Position numbers and translations under genes: made by a program. A DNA stretch of 15,033 nt, taken from assembly GCA_049657775.1 (NCBI GenBank), contig JBASNZ010000079.1, forward strand, positions 1 to 15,033, read 5' to 3'. Below the pieces are notes generated by a model. The model was not told the DNA's origin. It worked only from the letters and a program-made list of their open reading frames with translations, and ran no database searches. Below are positions 1-6,774 of this stretch, piece after piece. Positions within the stretch are counted from its first letter, which is position 1; each line of letters opens with the position of its first letter. This stretch comes from JBASNZ01 sp049657775. Its GTDB lineage: Bacteria > Actinomycetota > Coriobacteriia > Anaerosomatales > Anaerosomataceae.

Positions 1-288
1 CGCTACGTCTCAGGCATGGACGAGAGTGCGTGGGCGGGTGATGAGCTGGCGCAAGATGCTGTTATTCGCAACCTTGAGGTCATCGGCGAGGCGGTCAAGC
101 GGCTGCCAAAGGAACTGCGGGAGGCGCGTCCGGTAGTGCCGTGGCAGGACATCGCCGGACTGCGCGACATCTTGATACACGAGTACGAGGGTGTCGATCT
201 CGCCATCGTCTGGGACGTGGCGGTGAACGAGGTACCGTTGCTCGCCGAGGCCGTGGCCGCCCTGCTTGCTCAGGCCGACGAGTCCTGA
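1..288 (+). CDS. hepT: HepT-like ribonuclease toxin (DUF86), 3' part only
   Basis: The reading frame is open from base 1, so the gene begins upstream of the window; the ATG at 16 is internal. The visible 95 residues are mostly helical, with the family block IRNLEVIGEAVKRLP followed by RDILIHEY at 163-186. That block is the R-x4-H-x-Y motif of the HepT/DUF86 HEPN fold. In this family the Arg and His form the RNase site, and the Tyr is the residue modified by the partner nucleotidyltransferase antitoxin MntA. The C-terminal end is of normal form for the family. No mntA lies downstream, so if the pair is complete the antitoxin gene must sit upstream, outside the window. A UUCG-loop hairpin follows the stop, which suggests transcription ends here. 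The family call is secure. Whether the toxin is active cannot be judged from this fragment. Confidence 0.82.
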   Translation, partial: RYVSGMDESAWAGDELAQDAVIRNLEVIGEAVKRLPKELREARPVVPWQDIAGLRDILIHEYEGVDLAIVWDVAVNEVPLLAEAVAALLAQADES

Positions 289-290
289 GC

Positions 291-330
291 AGCGGTTACA
301 AAGGCGTCTACTAAGCCCGACCACGCGCTT
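291..330 (+). repeat. GTTACAAA intergenic motif, copy 1
   Basis: GTTACAAAGGCGTC starts at 295, seven bases after the hepT stop. With its flanks (GCAGC before, CCGACCA after) it aligns to copy 3 at 2271-2305, allowing a short gap. The resemblance is seen by eye; the function is unknown. Confidence 0.5.
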
Positions 331-332
331 TC

Positions 333-356
333 GCAGGGTGCCTTCGGGTGCCCTGC
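333..356 (+). terminator. UUCG-loop hairpin, probable terminator after hepT
   Basis: The arms GCAGGGTGCC (333-342) and GGTGCCCTGC (347-356) pair over 10 bp, two of them G-U, around a TTCG loop closed by C-G. That is the very stable UUCG tetraloop type. The tail TGCATTTACC is only modestly T-rich, so this may be a weak or factor-assisted terminator. It lies 44 bases past the hepT stop and before the abiEii ribosome binding site. Confidence 0.55.
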
Positions 357-420
357 TGCATTTACCAGCGAAATGTCGAGGATCGTCGACGCAAGCCGGT
401 GGTATGGAGGTCGGCGAGGA

Positions 421-1125
421 ATGATCACAGAGGGCTACCTGTTGCGTCATTACCAGGGCCCCGGAGGTGGCGGGCCGGCCATAATCGACATTGCCCAAGA
501 TCACATGCTGTACTAGCTGTCTGAACAGGGCTTCTTCGACCTGGGACTCTCGCTCAGGGGCGGCACAGCGATTCGGAAGTTCCGTGCAGGGAACGCAGGT
601 CGTTTCTCCACCGACTTGGACTTCGCCGGTGTGAACGGTGCACTGGCGGACCTGATGGTCGACGCCATAGACGGAGCGCGAGTCGGGCAATTCGAGTTCG
701 GGACCGCGCCACTCGATGGAACTCGACAAATGCAACTCCTCATCCGCAGCCCCTTCGGGGATACTGAGGTTCCCGCCCGGCTCGATCTCGGCCGCCGGTC
801 GCTATGGCTATCCGCCCGACCCTTCGATGAGGTGCTTGCTCGGAGGCTAACGGTCCTGAAGGTGCGGAGCGACGTGGTGGACGATGGCTTAGGTGACCGT
901 CCATTCGATCCCGAGGACGTACTGCGATGCCGATCGGCAGACGAGTTCCAGCCAGAGGCCATCGGATACCTGACGACGCCGCTGGACGTTCCAAGGTGGA
1001 TTGAAGTCGTCCGCGAGCGGTTCGGCGTCCTCCGTGACCTGGACGAATCTGAGATGCGATATGCCCGATACAGCAAAGAGTGGGAGGTGCGGCAGCTTGT
1101 CGCGGCGCTGTCGTCTGCCGTGTGA
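421..1125 (+). pseudogene. AbiEii/AbiGii-type nucleotidyltransferase toxin gene, broken by in-frame TAG
   Basis: The frame starts at ATG 421 (MITEGYLLRHY...) with GGAGG ten bases upstream at 406-410. It runs to TGA at 1123-1125, but codon 32 (514-516) is TAG. The AbiEii-like sequence continues in the same frame on both sides: IDIAQDHMLY before the stop, then LSEQGFFDLGLSLRGGTAIRKF and RFSTDLDF after it. GGT...STDLD is the nucleotidyltransferase motif with its metal-binding Asp pair. The C-terminal part (EVLARRLTVLKVRSDVVDD, then FDPEDVL) also fits the family. In type IV abortive-infection toxin-antitoxin systems AbiEii is the toxin. No AbiEi antitoxin is visible: the gap to hepT is only 132 bp. 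A restart at TTG 616 would lose the GGT motif and the first Asp, so no active enzyme is expected. A sequencing error or amber readthrough remains possible. Confidence 0.78.
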
Positions 1126-1183
1126 GGCAGCAGTGAGACCTCATTCAACCCGCCGCTGAGCTGCTGCTGCCGCTGCTGCGGAA

Positions 1184-1196
1184 GTTACAAACACCC
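1184..1196 (+). repeat. GTTACAAA intergenic motif, copy 2
   Basis: GTTACAAACACCC lies 59 bases after the abiEii frame ends. Its right part merges into the left arm of the hairpin at 1190-1222. It shares only the core and a nearby CCGAC with the other copies, so it is the weakest member. Confidence 0.35.
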
Positions 1197-1222
1197 GGCC
1201 CCGACGTGCCGGCTCGGGTGTT
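1190..1222 (+). terminator. GC-rich hairpin after abiEii
   Basis: The arms AACACCCG (1190-1197) and CGGGTGTT (1215-1222) are perfectly complementary. The stem extends by GCC/GGC across one bulged T, giving about 11 bp around a 10-base loop. There is no clear T-run downstream (CCATCTAG), so it is a hairpin that may end transcription of the abiEii locus. It could also act on the minus strand. Confidence 0.45.
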
Positions 1223-1328
1223 CCATCTAGATGGCTTCCGCATAGCACCCGAGACACGGAGATCCCCAAGGGAAGGCGCATCCGATCGCGTGTGGGCGGG
1301 TGCTGGTTCCTGGCGTTGCATTGACGCG

Positions 1329-1349
1329 GATACAAACGTGTTTGACCAG
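1329..1349 (+). repeat. GTTACAAA-like motif, copy 4 (GATACAAACGTG)
   Basis: GATACAAACGTGTTTGACCAG resembles copies 1 and 3: the same core with one change, then GACCA a few bases later. It overlaps the putative -35 box of the lipoprotein gene. Confidence 0.35.
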
Positions 1350-1369
1350 TTCGGGAGAGTCGCTAGATT
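1342..1369 (+). promoter_or_regulatory. Candidate sigma70-type promoter for the lipoprotein gene
   Basis: TTGACC (1342-1347), a 16-base spacer, then TAGATT (1364-1369). This would place the transcript start around 1376 and a leader of about 40 nt before the ATG at 1414. It is a consensus match only. Confidence 0.45.
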
Positions 1370-1413
1370 CGTGTGAGACAATCGGGTATCGGACGTACGA
1401 AGGGGGATCTCGC

Positions 1414-2229
1414 ATGAACCGCATCGCACAGCTTGCTCTTGTTCTTCTGCTTGCACTCTCCACCGTGGGCTGTTCTGCCGGGGACGAGCCCGCCGCTTCC
1501 CCGGGCGTCACGCCCAAGACCCCCTCAGAGACGCCTGCGGAGTGGACGGTGCACCTTCTTCACGGCTTCCCTGAGGATACGGTGCCGCTCTACAAATCCG
1601 ACCTGCTCGATACCGCCTTCTACTCGGTACGCGACGATCCGCAGTGGAGAGCTGTTGAAGGCGGACTCCGCAACATCCACCACGTCGTCTACCACACCGC
1701 CGCGCCGACGGCCGAGGTGCTCGAGCACTATCTCGGTCTCATGAGCGAGACGACTGACGCCGACGCCTCGGACGGCTACATCGAGGGCACCATCGGGAAG
1801 TACCCGGTCGAGATCAACACCACCGAGGAGAGCGGCTACAACGCGGTCTACCTGACGGTGGACCTGCCCAAGGCCGAGGTGACCGAGACGAACCCGTTCT
1901 ACGCGGAGTATCCGGCCGAGCTAGTGGAGACGCCCGGGGAGTTCATCTTCTTTGAGGACAAGTACTACGAGTACATCTACCACAACACCGACATGGCGTA
2001 CTGGCGGCAGTTCGACATCGCCGATCGGGACGGCAAGGACGGGCCGGACCTTTCGCTGGAAGACGTCTACTCCTTCTACCAGGAGCGCTACGGCGACAAG
2101 CCCGAGTTCGCGATCGACAGCGCCTCGCGGACGATCACGTGGACCGACGGCAAGTACAGCGTGACGCTCGCCTTTTACGAAGGCGGCGGTCGGGGTGTGC
2201 TCGAGATCGGCTGGGACTGGAAGCAGTAG
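1414..2229 (+). CDS. Predicted lipoprotein, unrecognised
   Basis: The product is 271 residues. The start at 1414 is chosen over the in-frame ATG at 1300 because GGGGG (1402-1406) sits seven bases upstream and the signal peptide begins at once. That peptide is MNR, a hydrophobic stretch (IAQLALVLLLALS), then TVGC with Cys20 as the likely lipidated residue; Thr at -3 is less usual than Leu. A Pro/Thr/Ser/Glu linker follows (about residues 24-45). The mature domain is acidic and aromatic-rich, with no cysteines after Cys20. Its composition suggests an extracytoplasmic alpha/beta domain on the outer face of the membrane. I do not recognise the family. It stands alone, flanked by GTTACAAA-type motifs on both sides, with its own candidate promoter. 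The gene and the lipoprotein nature are well supported; the function is unknown. Confidence 0.8.
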   Translation: MNRIAQLALVLLLALSTVGCSAGDEPAASPGVTPKTPSETPAEWTVHLLHGFPEDTVPLYKSDLLDTAFYSVRDDPQWRAVEGGLRNIHHVVYHTAAPTAEVLEHYLGLMSETTDADASDGYIEGTIGKYPVEINTTEESGYNAVYLTVDLPKAEVTETNPFYAEYPAELVETPGEFIFFEDKYYEYIYHNTDMAYWRQFDIADRDGKDGPDLSLEDVYSFYQERYGDKPEFAIDSASRTITWTDGKYSVTLAFYEGGGRGVLEIGWDWKQ

Positions 2230-2270
2230 CACCACCGCCCGGAAGGCATGTTCAACCCGCATGACAGTCG

Positions 2271-2305
2271 CAGCAGTTACAAACGCGTCCAGTCCGACCA
2301 GGTGG
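2271..2305 (+). repeat. GTTACAAA intergenic motif, copy 3
   Basis: GTTACAAACGCGTCC starts at 2276, 46 bases after the lipoprotein stop. GCAGCA precedes it and CCGACCAGG follows. It is the closest relative of copy 1. A TTCAACCCGC word upstream (from 2250) also occurs upstream of copy 2 (from 1144). Confidence 0.5.
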
Positions 2306-2417
2306 GGCGCGCAGCGGCATCATCAGACCATCACTCGACTCCGGCACGGGGTAAGTACCTGGCGATGGGTGACGTCCGCCGGTCGAGCGAGAAGGTGCCG
2401 GAGAGGGGAGTGCCGCT

Positions 2418-3341
2418 GTGTCTCAAGTGCCGAACGAGTGGCCCGCTTTGCCCTATCTGGAGTGGGCAGGTACGAAGAAGACGATCCAGCGCTACACGCA
2501 GATGCTCGGAAAGACTCGGCTGGCGCTTTCGCCGGTGCAGCCGCAGTGGCTGGCATCTTCACTCAAGGTCGGTGCCCGGGGGTTGACCACAGGAGCGATG
2601 CCATGGGGTACGGCAAGTGTCGAGGTGTCGCTCGACTTCGCGGATCATACGATGCGGGTGAGTCTCAGTGACGGTCGGCTCGCCAATGTCACTCTCCTCG
2701 GCGACGTGACTGTGGCAGACGTCTGGTCGCGGCTTGGAGAGATCTACACCGAGTTCGGGATCGTGGCGGATCTGTGGGACAAGCCCCAGGAGGTGGATGA
2801 CACCACGCCGATGTCGTTGGACACGCGTCCGGCTGAATACGACCCTGTTGCGGTTGAGCGATGGTGGAAGGTCATGTCAGCCGTACGTGGCGTCTTCGAC
2901 GAATGGCGCTCCCCGTTCTTTGGAAGGACGCACGTGCCTTTCTGGTGGGGAGCGTTCGACCTGGCCGTCCTGCGCTTCACGGGCGAGAAGGCTGTCGCGC
3001 CCCGGAATCGCGGCTACATCATGCGATACGACCTGGATGCGGAGTTCATGAACGCCGGCTTCTGGCCGGGCGACGACGGTTCACGCGATCCTGTCTTCTA
3101 TGCATACATCCATCCTAAGCCTGACGGCTGCGAGTTGGCGCCCATCGACCCCGACGGTGCGGCCTGGATCGAGCAGATGGGCGAGTGGATCATGCCGTAC
3201 GATAGCGCGCGGCGATCCGGCGACCCGCGTCAGGCGATACTGAGATTCCTCAACCGCGTCTACGCCATCGCCGGCGAATACGGCGGGTGGGATCTCTCAT
3301 CGTTCACGTATGATGCCCCTGTCGCCCCGGTCCGAGACTGA
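2418..3341 (+). CDS. DUF5996 family protein
   Basis: The product is 307 residues. The GTG start at 2418 has GGAGAGGGGAG about eight bases upstream. The protein matches my memory of the DUF5996 (Ava_C0101-like) family along its length: an N-terminal WPALPYLEW, then FWWGAFDLAVLRFTG (about residues 174-188), GFWPGDD, DPVFYAYIHPKP, and a C-terminal block with MPYD and FLNRVYAIAGEYGGWD. There is no signal peptide or membrane segment, so it is probably cytosolic. The family has no established biochemical role that I know of. It stands alone, 188 bp after the lipoprotein gene and 237 bp before the cytochrome gene, with no operon partner. The frame is intact and the length is normal for the family. 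Family assignment is confident from conserved words; no function is proposed. Confidence 0.82.
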   Translation: MSQVPNEWPALPYLEWAGTKKTIQRYTQMLGKTRLALSPVQPQWLASSLKVGARGLTTGAMPWGTASVEVSLDFADHTMRVSLSDGRLANVTLLGDVTVADVWSRLGEIYTEFGIVADLWDKPQEVDDTTPMSLDTRPAEYDPVAVERWWKVMSAVRGVFDEWRSPFFGRTHVPFWWGAFDLAVLRFTGEKAVAPRNRGYIMRYDLDAEFMNAGFWPGDDGSRDPVFYAYIHPKPDGCELAPIDPDGAAWIEQMGEWIMPYDSARRSGDPRQAILRFLNRVYAIAGEYGGWDLSSFTYDAPVAPVRD

Positions 3342-3520
3342 CACCGCCATGTGATCGGATGCGGGACTCACGCCAAACACCGGGCGGTACTCACGGCGAA
3401 CTGGGTGGGACTTGCGTAGCCCACGCGTCGCGCGGCCCCCACCGGACGGACGCATGATCGGGGCGCATCCTAGGAGGCGGTGACCGCACCAGTCCATGCC
3501 CAAGGTCGTGCCACATTTCC

Positions 3521-3548
3521 TTAAGTTTTGTTGTTGATGTGGTATTTT
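3521..3548 (+). promoter_or_regulatory. AT-rich extended -10 promoter for the cytochrome gene
   Basis: An isolated AT-rich patch (3516-3550) stands out from the GC-rich surroundings. It contains TATTTT (3543-3548) preceded by TGG, an extended -10 of TGn type, with a weak -35 candidate TTAAGT (3521-3526) 16 bases upstream. Transcription would start near 3555. That rules out the in-frame TTG 3528 and ATG 3549 and supports GTG 3579 as the start codon. Confidence 0.5.
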
Positions 3549-3578
3549 ATGGCCACGGTGCGCGACGAGGGGGACAGC

Positions 3579-5573
3579 GTGAGCCACAAAGGATTCCTGC
3601 TAGCAGCGACACTGATCGCGCTGATCGCCCTGCCCGGCGTGGCGTTTGGATACGCAGAGGGGGGTTCCGTCACCTTCCCCGGCGGTGACTGCGTCCCATG
3701 TCACCAGGGTGACTGGATATCGGTCCGCCAGGGACTCCACGGCGGATTCACCGCGAGCACCGACAAGTGCGACGTGTGTCATAACGTGCATGTCGCGGCA
3801 AGCACCTCCGATCTGCTCATCAGAGCGACCGGCACCGCGACCTGTCTCGCGTGCCACGACGGAACCGGCGGGCGAGGCGTTTACGGAGTCATCAAGGCCC
3901 GAACCGGAGCCGACCCGACCATCTCGGGCGGCGCTCACCGGTCCGTGACGCCGGTGACCAACCTTGTGCCCGGCGGGGACCCGGGCGGGGGGGATCGTAC
4001 CGAGACCGCATACTCAGACGACAGTGGATTCCTCGGCTGCGGCGACTGCCACAGTCCACACGGTTCGAACATCGTGGCCGAGTACAGCACCGAGCGTGCG
4101 CGCAACTACAACATCGACCTGTATAAGTCACAGAGCACGAACCTGCTCAAGCGGCGTCCTAACGGCTCGGACACCACGACCACCGTGTACGGCTCTGACT
4201 GGTGCGCCGGGTGTCACCGCGGGCGTCATGCGGGCGGCAGCGCCGTGAACCATCCTGTCGACTCGACGTACACCTACGACAACGTGCCGCTCTCGTCATG
4301 GCCCGGACCGGTGGAGGTGGCAGTCAGTGCGGCGGGAGATGTCTACGTGGCCGACCCCGGGAACCACCGGGTGCAGCGATTCAACGGCACAGGTGGCTAT
4401 CTCGGCCAGTGGAGCACGGGCTACGGCGGGCAGACGTTCGAGGACCCACGCGGGGTTGCCGTTGTCGCGGGAGAGGTTCTCGTGTCGGACCCGCGCAAAG
4501 GCTACGTCTCGCGGTTTCAGACCGACGGTACGTACGTGGGCTATTTCTCGGCGCCGGTCAGGCGCACGGTCTTCCCTCCCGATCTTCAGATGACGCCGGC
4601 CGGAATCGGCACGAACCCCGCGGGTACGGCGCTCGTCGTGGCCGATCCCGAGGGTAGCGACGTAGCCGTGCGGACTCCTCCCGATGGAACGCTCGTAGGG
4701 AGGGTACCGCAACCTCTCTGGAGTCCCTACCCGGGCACGGCGTCAAACCAGTTCTACCTTCCGACCGACGCAGCGGTCGACTCGCTCGGCAACATATACG
4801 TGGCCGATTCCATGAACAGAAGGATCGTCAAGTACAGCTCCGCACGAACACTCGTGGGCGTCTTTGCGACGGGATCCTTCGAGCGGCCTATCTCGATCGC
4901 CCTCGATGGCAGCGATCGCGTGTACGTTGTCGATGCAGGCAAGCACATGGTCTTCCGTTACCTGTCCAACGGTACTCTGCAGGCCACGTTCGGTTCGCTT
5001 GGCACGGGCAACGGTCAGTTCAGCGCACCCAGGGGTATCGCCGTCGATTCCAGCGGCAACATCTACGTCGTGGACTCGGGGAACAACCGCGTTCAGGTGT
5101 TGGCCGATGATGGAACATTCGTCCGATCGTGGGGCACGAAGGGGTCGGCGAACGGCCAGTTCGTCTTCAATCCGGTCACCATGGGCAGGCTTGCGTATTC
5201 TTCCCCTCGGGGAGACTATCCCGCCACGCTGGGGCATGTTTATGGCGGACTGGGGTACGTGATGCAGGAACCCCGGGATGCGGTGCAGGTGAACCGCGGC
5301 CCGATCTGCCAGCAGTGTCACGAGGACACGCGGTTCGCGGGATCGCTCTACGACGGAGTCGCGCTGGCCGGTCCGACGCTCTCGTTTCCCGACGGGTACA
5401 TCAACCAGGACCTCTACTCACAGACGATCGACTCGGTGATGTACACCGGAGGCATTCGTGACGTTGCTACTCCGCGGTTCCAGACCTTCCCTCATGAGAC
5501 GGTCAACGACAGTATGGTCATAGAGACCGGCGACGACCTGTGCCTCAACTGCCACGGGAAGTCGTTGCCGTAG
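3579..5573 (+). CDS. Secreted seven-haem c-type cytochrome with embedded six-bladed NHL propeller
   Basis: The product is 664 residues. The GTG start at 3579 has GAGGGGG about six bases upstream and leads directly into a signal peptide (SHKGFLLAATLIALIALPGVAFG, shown here only as residues 2-24; cleavage near 24-26). Seven CxxCH haem sites are visible. Five are N-terminal, with first Cys at about 38, 64, 89, 154 and 209; two are C-terminal, at about 577 and 655. Between them, residues about 243-530 form six NHL-type repeats, such as GNIYVADSMNRRIVKY and GNIYVVDSGNNRVQVL, enough for one closed six-bladed propeller. There is no C-terminal membrane anchor or sorting motif, so the protein is probably extracytoplasmic. 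Multiheme proteins of this kind carry electrons to or from other cytochromes, minerals or membrane complexes; the partner here is unknown. No cytochrome-maturation or quinone-oxidase gene is nearby. The domain reading is firm; the physiological role is inference. Confidence 0.88.
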   Translation: MSHKGFLLAATLIALIALPGVAFGYAEGGSVTFPGGDCVPCHQGDWISVRQGLHGGFTASTDKCDVCHNVHVAASTSDLLIRATGTATCLACHDGTGGRGVYGVIKARTGADPTISGGAHRSVTPVTNLVPGGDPGGGDRTETAYSDDSGFLGCGDCHSPHGSNIVAEYSTERARNYNIDLYKSQSTNLLKRRPNGSDTTTTVYGSDWCAGCHRGRHAGGSAVNHPVDSTYTYDNVPLSSWPGPVEVAVSAAGDVYVADPGNHRVQRFNGTGGYLGQWSTGYGGQTFEDPRGVAVVAGEVLVSDPRKGYVSRFQTDGTYVGYFSAPVRRTVFPPDLQMTPAGIGTNPAGTALVVADPEGSDVAVRTPPDGTLVGRVPQPLWSPYPGTASNQFYLPTDAAVDSLGNIYVADSMNRRIVKYSSARTLVGVFATGSFERPISIALDGSDRVYVVDAGKHMVFRYLSNGTLQATFGSLGTGNGQFSAPRGIAVDSSGNIYVVDSGNNRVQVLADDGTFVRSWGTKGSANGQFVFNPVTMGRLAYSSPRGDYPATLGHVYGGLGYVMQEPRDAVQVNRGPICQQCHEDTRFAGSLYDGVALAGPTLSFPDGYINQDLYSQTIDSVMYTGGIRDVATPRFQTFPHETVNDSMVIETGDDLCLNCHGKSLP

Positions 5574-5631
5574 GGCTCGGGTCTCCTGGCGTCACCCGCC
5601 GCACAACGCGTCCAGCCCACCCATCGCGCTA

Positions 5632-5640
5632 TGCTATTCT
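5632..5640 (+). promoter_or_regulatory. Candidate extended -10 for the TiaS-like gene
   Basis: TGC followed by TATTCT (5635-5640) gives a TGn extended -10 about 47 bases before the ATG at 5688. No convincing -35 is present 16-18 bases upstream. It suggests the downstream pair is transcribed independently of the cytochrome. Confidence 0.35.
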
Positions 5641-5687
5641 CCGATGGTGCCACTGCGTCCCGCCTCCGCTCAAACACGGGAGACCCC

Positions 5688-6428
5688 ATGAGGATCCTGG
5701 TCTCGATCGACGATACCGATGACGCCTATAGCAAGGGCACCGGCGAGATCGCCGAGACGATCGCCTCCGGGCTTGTCGACAAGGGCTGGGCTCAGGTCGG
5801 CCGCGTCACGAGACACCAGCTGCTCATCCATCCCGACATAGCCTACACGTCGCACAACAGCTCGATGTGCTTCGACGCTGAGATCGCCGAGGACATGCTC
5901 GAGCAGGTCATCGCGTGGTGCGCGGAGACGTTGAGAACCGAGAGCGTGGAGGTGGCCGATCCAGGGCTTGCCGTGATCGCTCTCGAGCGACTGGACGACC
6001 CTGAGCGCCTCATGTCATACGGGCTTGCGGCGAAGGAGCGCATCGTCACCAAGGACGAGGCGTACGCGCTTGCTGCCGAGTTGGGCGTTCATCTCTCGGA
6101 ACACGGGGGGTCGGGTATCGGCGTGATCGGAGCCCTGGCCGGCGCGGGTCTGAAGCTGACGGGTAACGACGGGCGCTTCAAGGGCAAGTTCCACATCAGG
6201 GGTGACGAACAGGGCGTGGCCGAAGTCGCTCAGATCAAGCATCAAGACGTCGATCTCGTGGCAACGCTTGACGGCGTGGTTCTGGGTAACGGGGAACGAG
6301 TGGTCGTTGGCGAGGAGTGCAAGCTCATTCTGCGCGATGGAGCAGCGGTTCTCATGGTCTCGCCCAGCGACGAGGGCGCTGCCGCGCCGTGGACCGTGGT
6401 CGACCGCAAAGCGCTGAGAGCGTTCTAG
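5688..6428 (+). CDS. TiaS-like protein, N-terminal half only (COG1571-like)
   Basis: The product is 246 residues. ATG 5688 has GGGAG five bases upstream and opens straight into MRILVSIDDTDD, the Asp-rich start typical of archaeal TiaS (tRNA-Ile2 2-agmatinylcytidine synthetase). Other shared features are HPDIAYTSHNSS (TiaS has a comparable IPYKTRGN block) and LSEHGGSGIGVIGALAGAGL (TiaS has a His followed by GRGLIGALAAVGAEL). In TiaS these belong to the kinase-like domain that acts on C34 of the tRNA and to the following ferredoxin-like domain. The OB-fold and zinc ribbon that bind tRNA in the roughly 420-residue archaeal enzyme are missing. Bacteria normally use TilS (lysidine) for the AUA codon, so the role is open. 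It could phosphorylate or modify a nucleotide or small substrate. A 75-residue cysteine-rich gene follows 6 bp downstream. Family likeness is recalled from memory, not searched. Confidence 0.65.
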   Translation: MRILVSIDDTDDAYSKGTGEIAETIASGLVDKGWAQVGRVTRHQLLIHPDIAYTSHNSSMCFDAEIAEDMLEQVIAWCAETLRTESVEVADPGLAVIALERLDDPERLMSYGLAAKERIVTKDEAYALAAELGVHLSEHGGSGIGVIGALAGAGLKLTGNDGRFKGKFHIRGDEQGVAEVAQIKHQDVDLVATLDGVVLGNGERVVVGEECKLILRDGAAVLMVSPSDEGAAAPWTVVDRKALRAF

Positions 6429-6434
6429 CGGCCG

Positions 6435-6662
6435 ATGGCCCCGGTGATCGACACTGACTCGGGACTCGTGTTCGTTGGAAGCCTCGACGACGACGGGGAT
6501 CTTGTGGCCACGGCCGCGATCGCGGCGTCGTGTGCGGCGTTTTCGCGTGACGATGACGACGAGTGCTACCTGCAGGGCGACGACCCGAGTTGCTTCAACT
6601 GTCGGGCGCGCCGGTGGGTGCGTGGCGGGTTCACCTGCGCGAGGGGTCTGCTGCCCCGATAG
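6435..6662 (+). CDS. Small cysteine-rich protein, probably coupled to the TiaS-like gene
   Basis: The product is 75 residues. The ATG lies 6 bp after the preceding stop, with no clear ribosome binding site of its own, so translation is probably coupled. The protein has an acidic N-terminal half (DDDGD, DDDDE) and five cysteines at 33, 44, 53, 56 and 68. The pattern ECYLQGDDPSCFNCRARRW then FTC could bind a metal through Cys44, Cys53, Cys56 and Cys68. The basic RARRW next to CxxC suggests a nucleic-acid or protein contact, but this is a guess. There is no signal peptide or membrane segment. I do not recognise a named family. Spacing and cysteine pattern argue for a real gene. It ends about 110 bp before the convergent ABC-F gene. 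Confidence 0.6.
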   Translation: MAPVIDTDSGLVFVGSLDDDGDLVATAAIAASCAAFSRDDDDECYLQGDDPSCFNCRARRWVRGGFTCARGLLPR

Positions 6663-6774
6663 GAGCGGATGGGGAGGCGGGATGCCGGGGCCAGGCTCCA
6701 GGCTCCGCGCCCCCGGGAAGGGGCTCCACTCGCCGGTGCGGCTGGTGCGGCGTCGAGCGAGTGCTCCGATCCTT

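Noticed and set aside
289..420. Remnant of an AbiEi antitoxin gene upstream of abiEii
   Set aside because: All three forward frames were read; none gives AbiEi-like sequence, and the gap is too short for a gene.
514..516. TAG read as pyrrolysine or another recoded residue
   Set aside because: AbiEii proteins have no known recoding, no pyrrolysine genes are seen, and simple decay explains it.
10..1148. Long minus-strand open frames opposite hepT and abiEii (up to 241 residues)
   Set aside because: They lie antisense to the recognised families, and their translations are Arg/Ser/Pro-rich without motifs, as expected of shadows in GC-rich DNA.
1154..1181. GCTGCT trinucleotide run
   Set aside because: Short and impure, with no coding context; not enough to call a repeat element.
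1143..1190. Strict integron attC site
   Set aside because: ATTCAAC fits RYYYAAC, but the other end GTTACAA does not fit GTTRRRY, the spacing is below usual attC length and no integrase is present.
3360..3430. Cyclic-di-GMP (GEMM) riboswitch upstream of the cytochrome gene
   Set aside because: CCAAAC and GGGAC...GTAGCC recall it, but the GACGCAAAGC core and the tetraloop-receptor part are absent.
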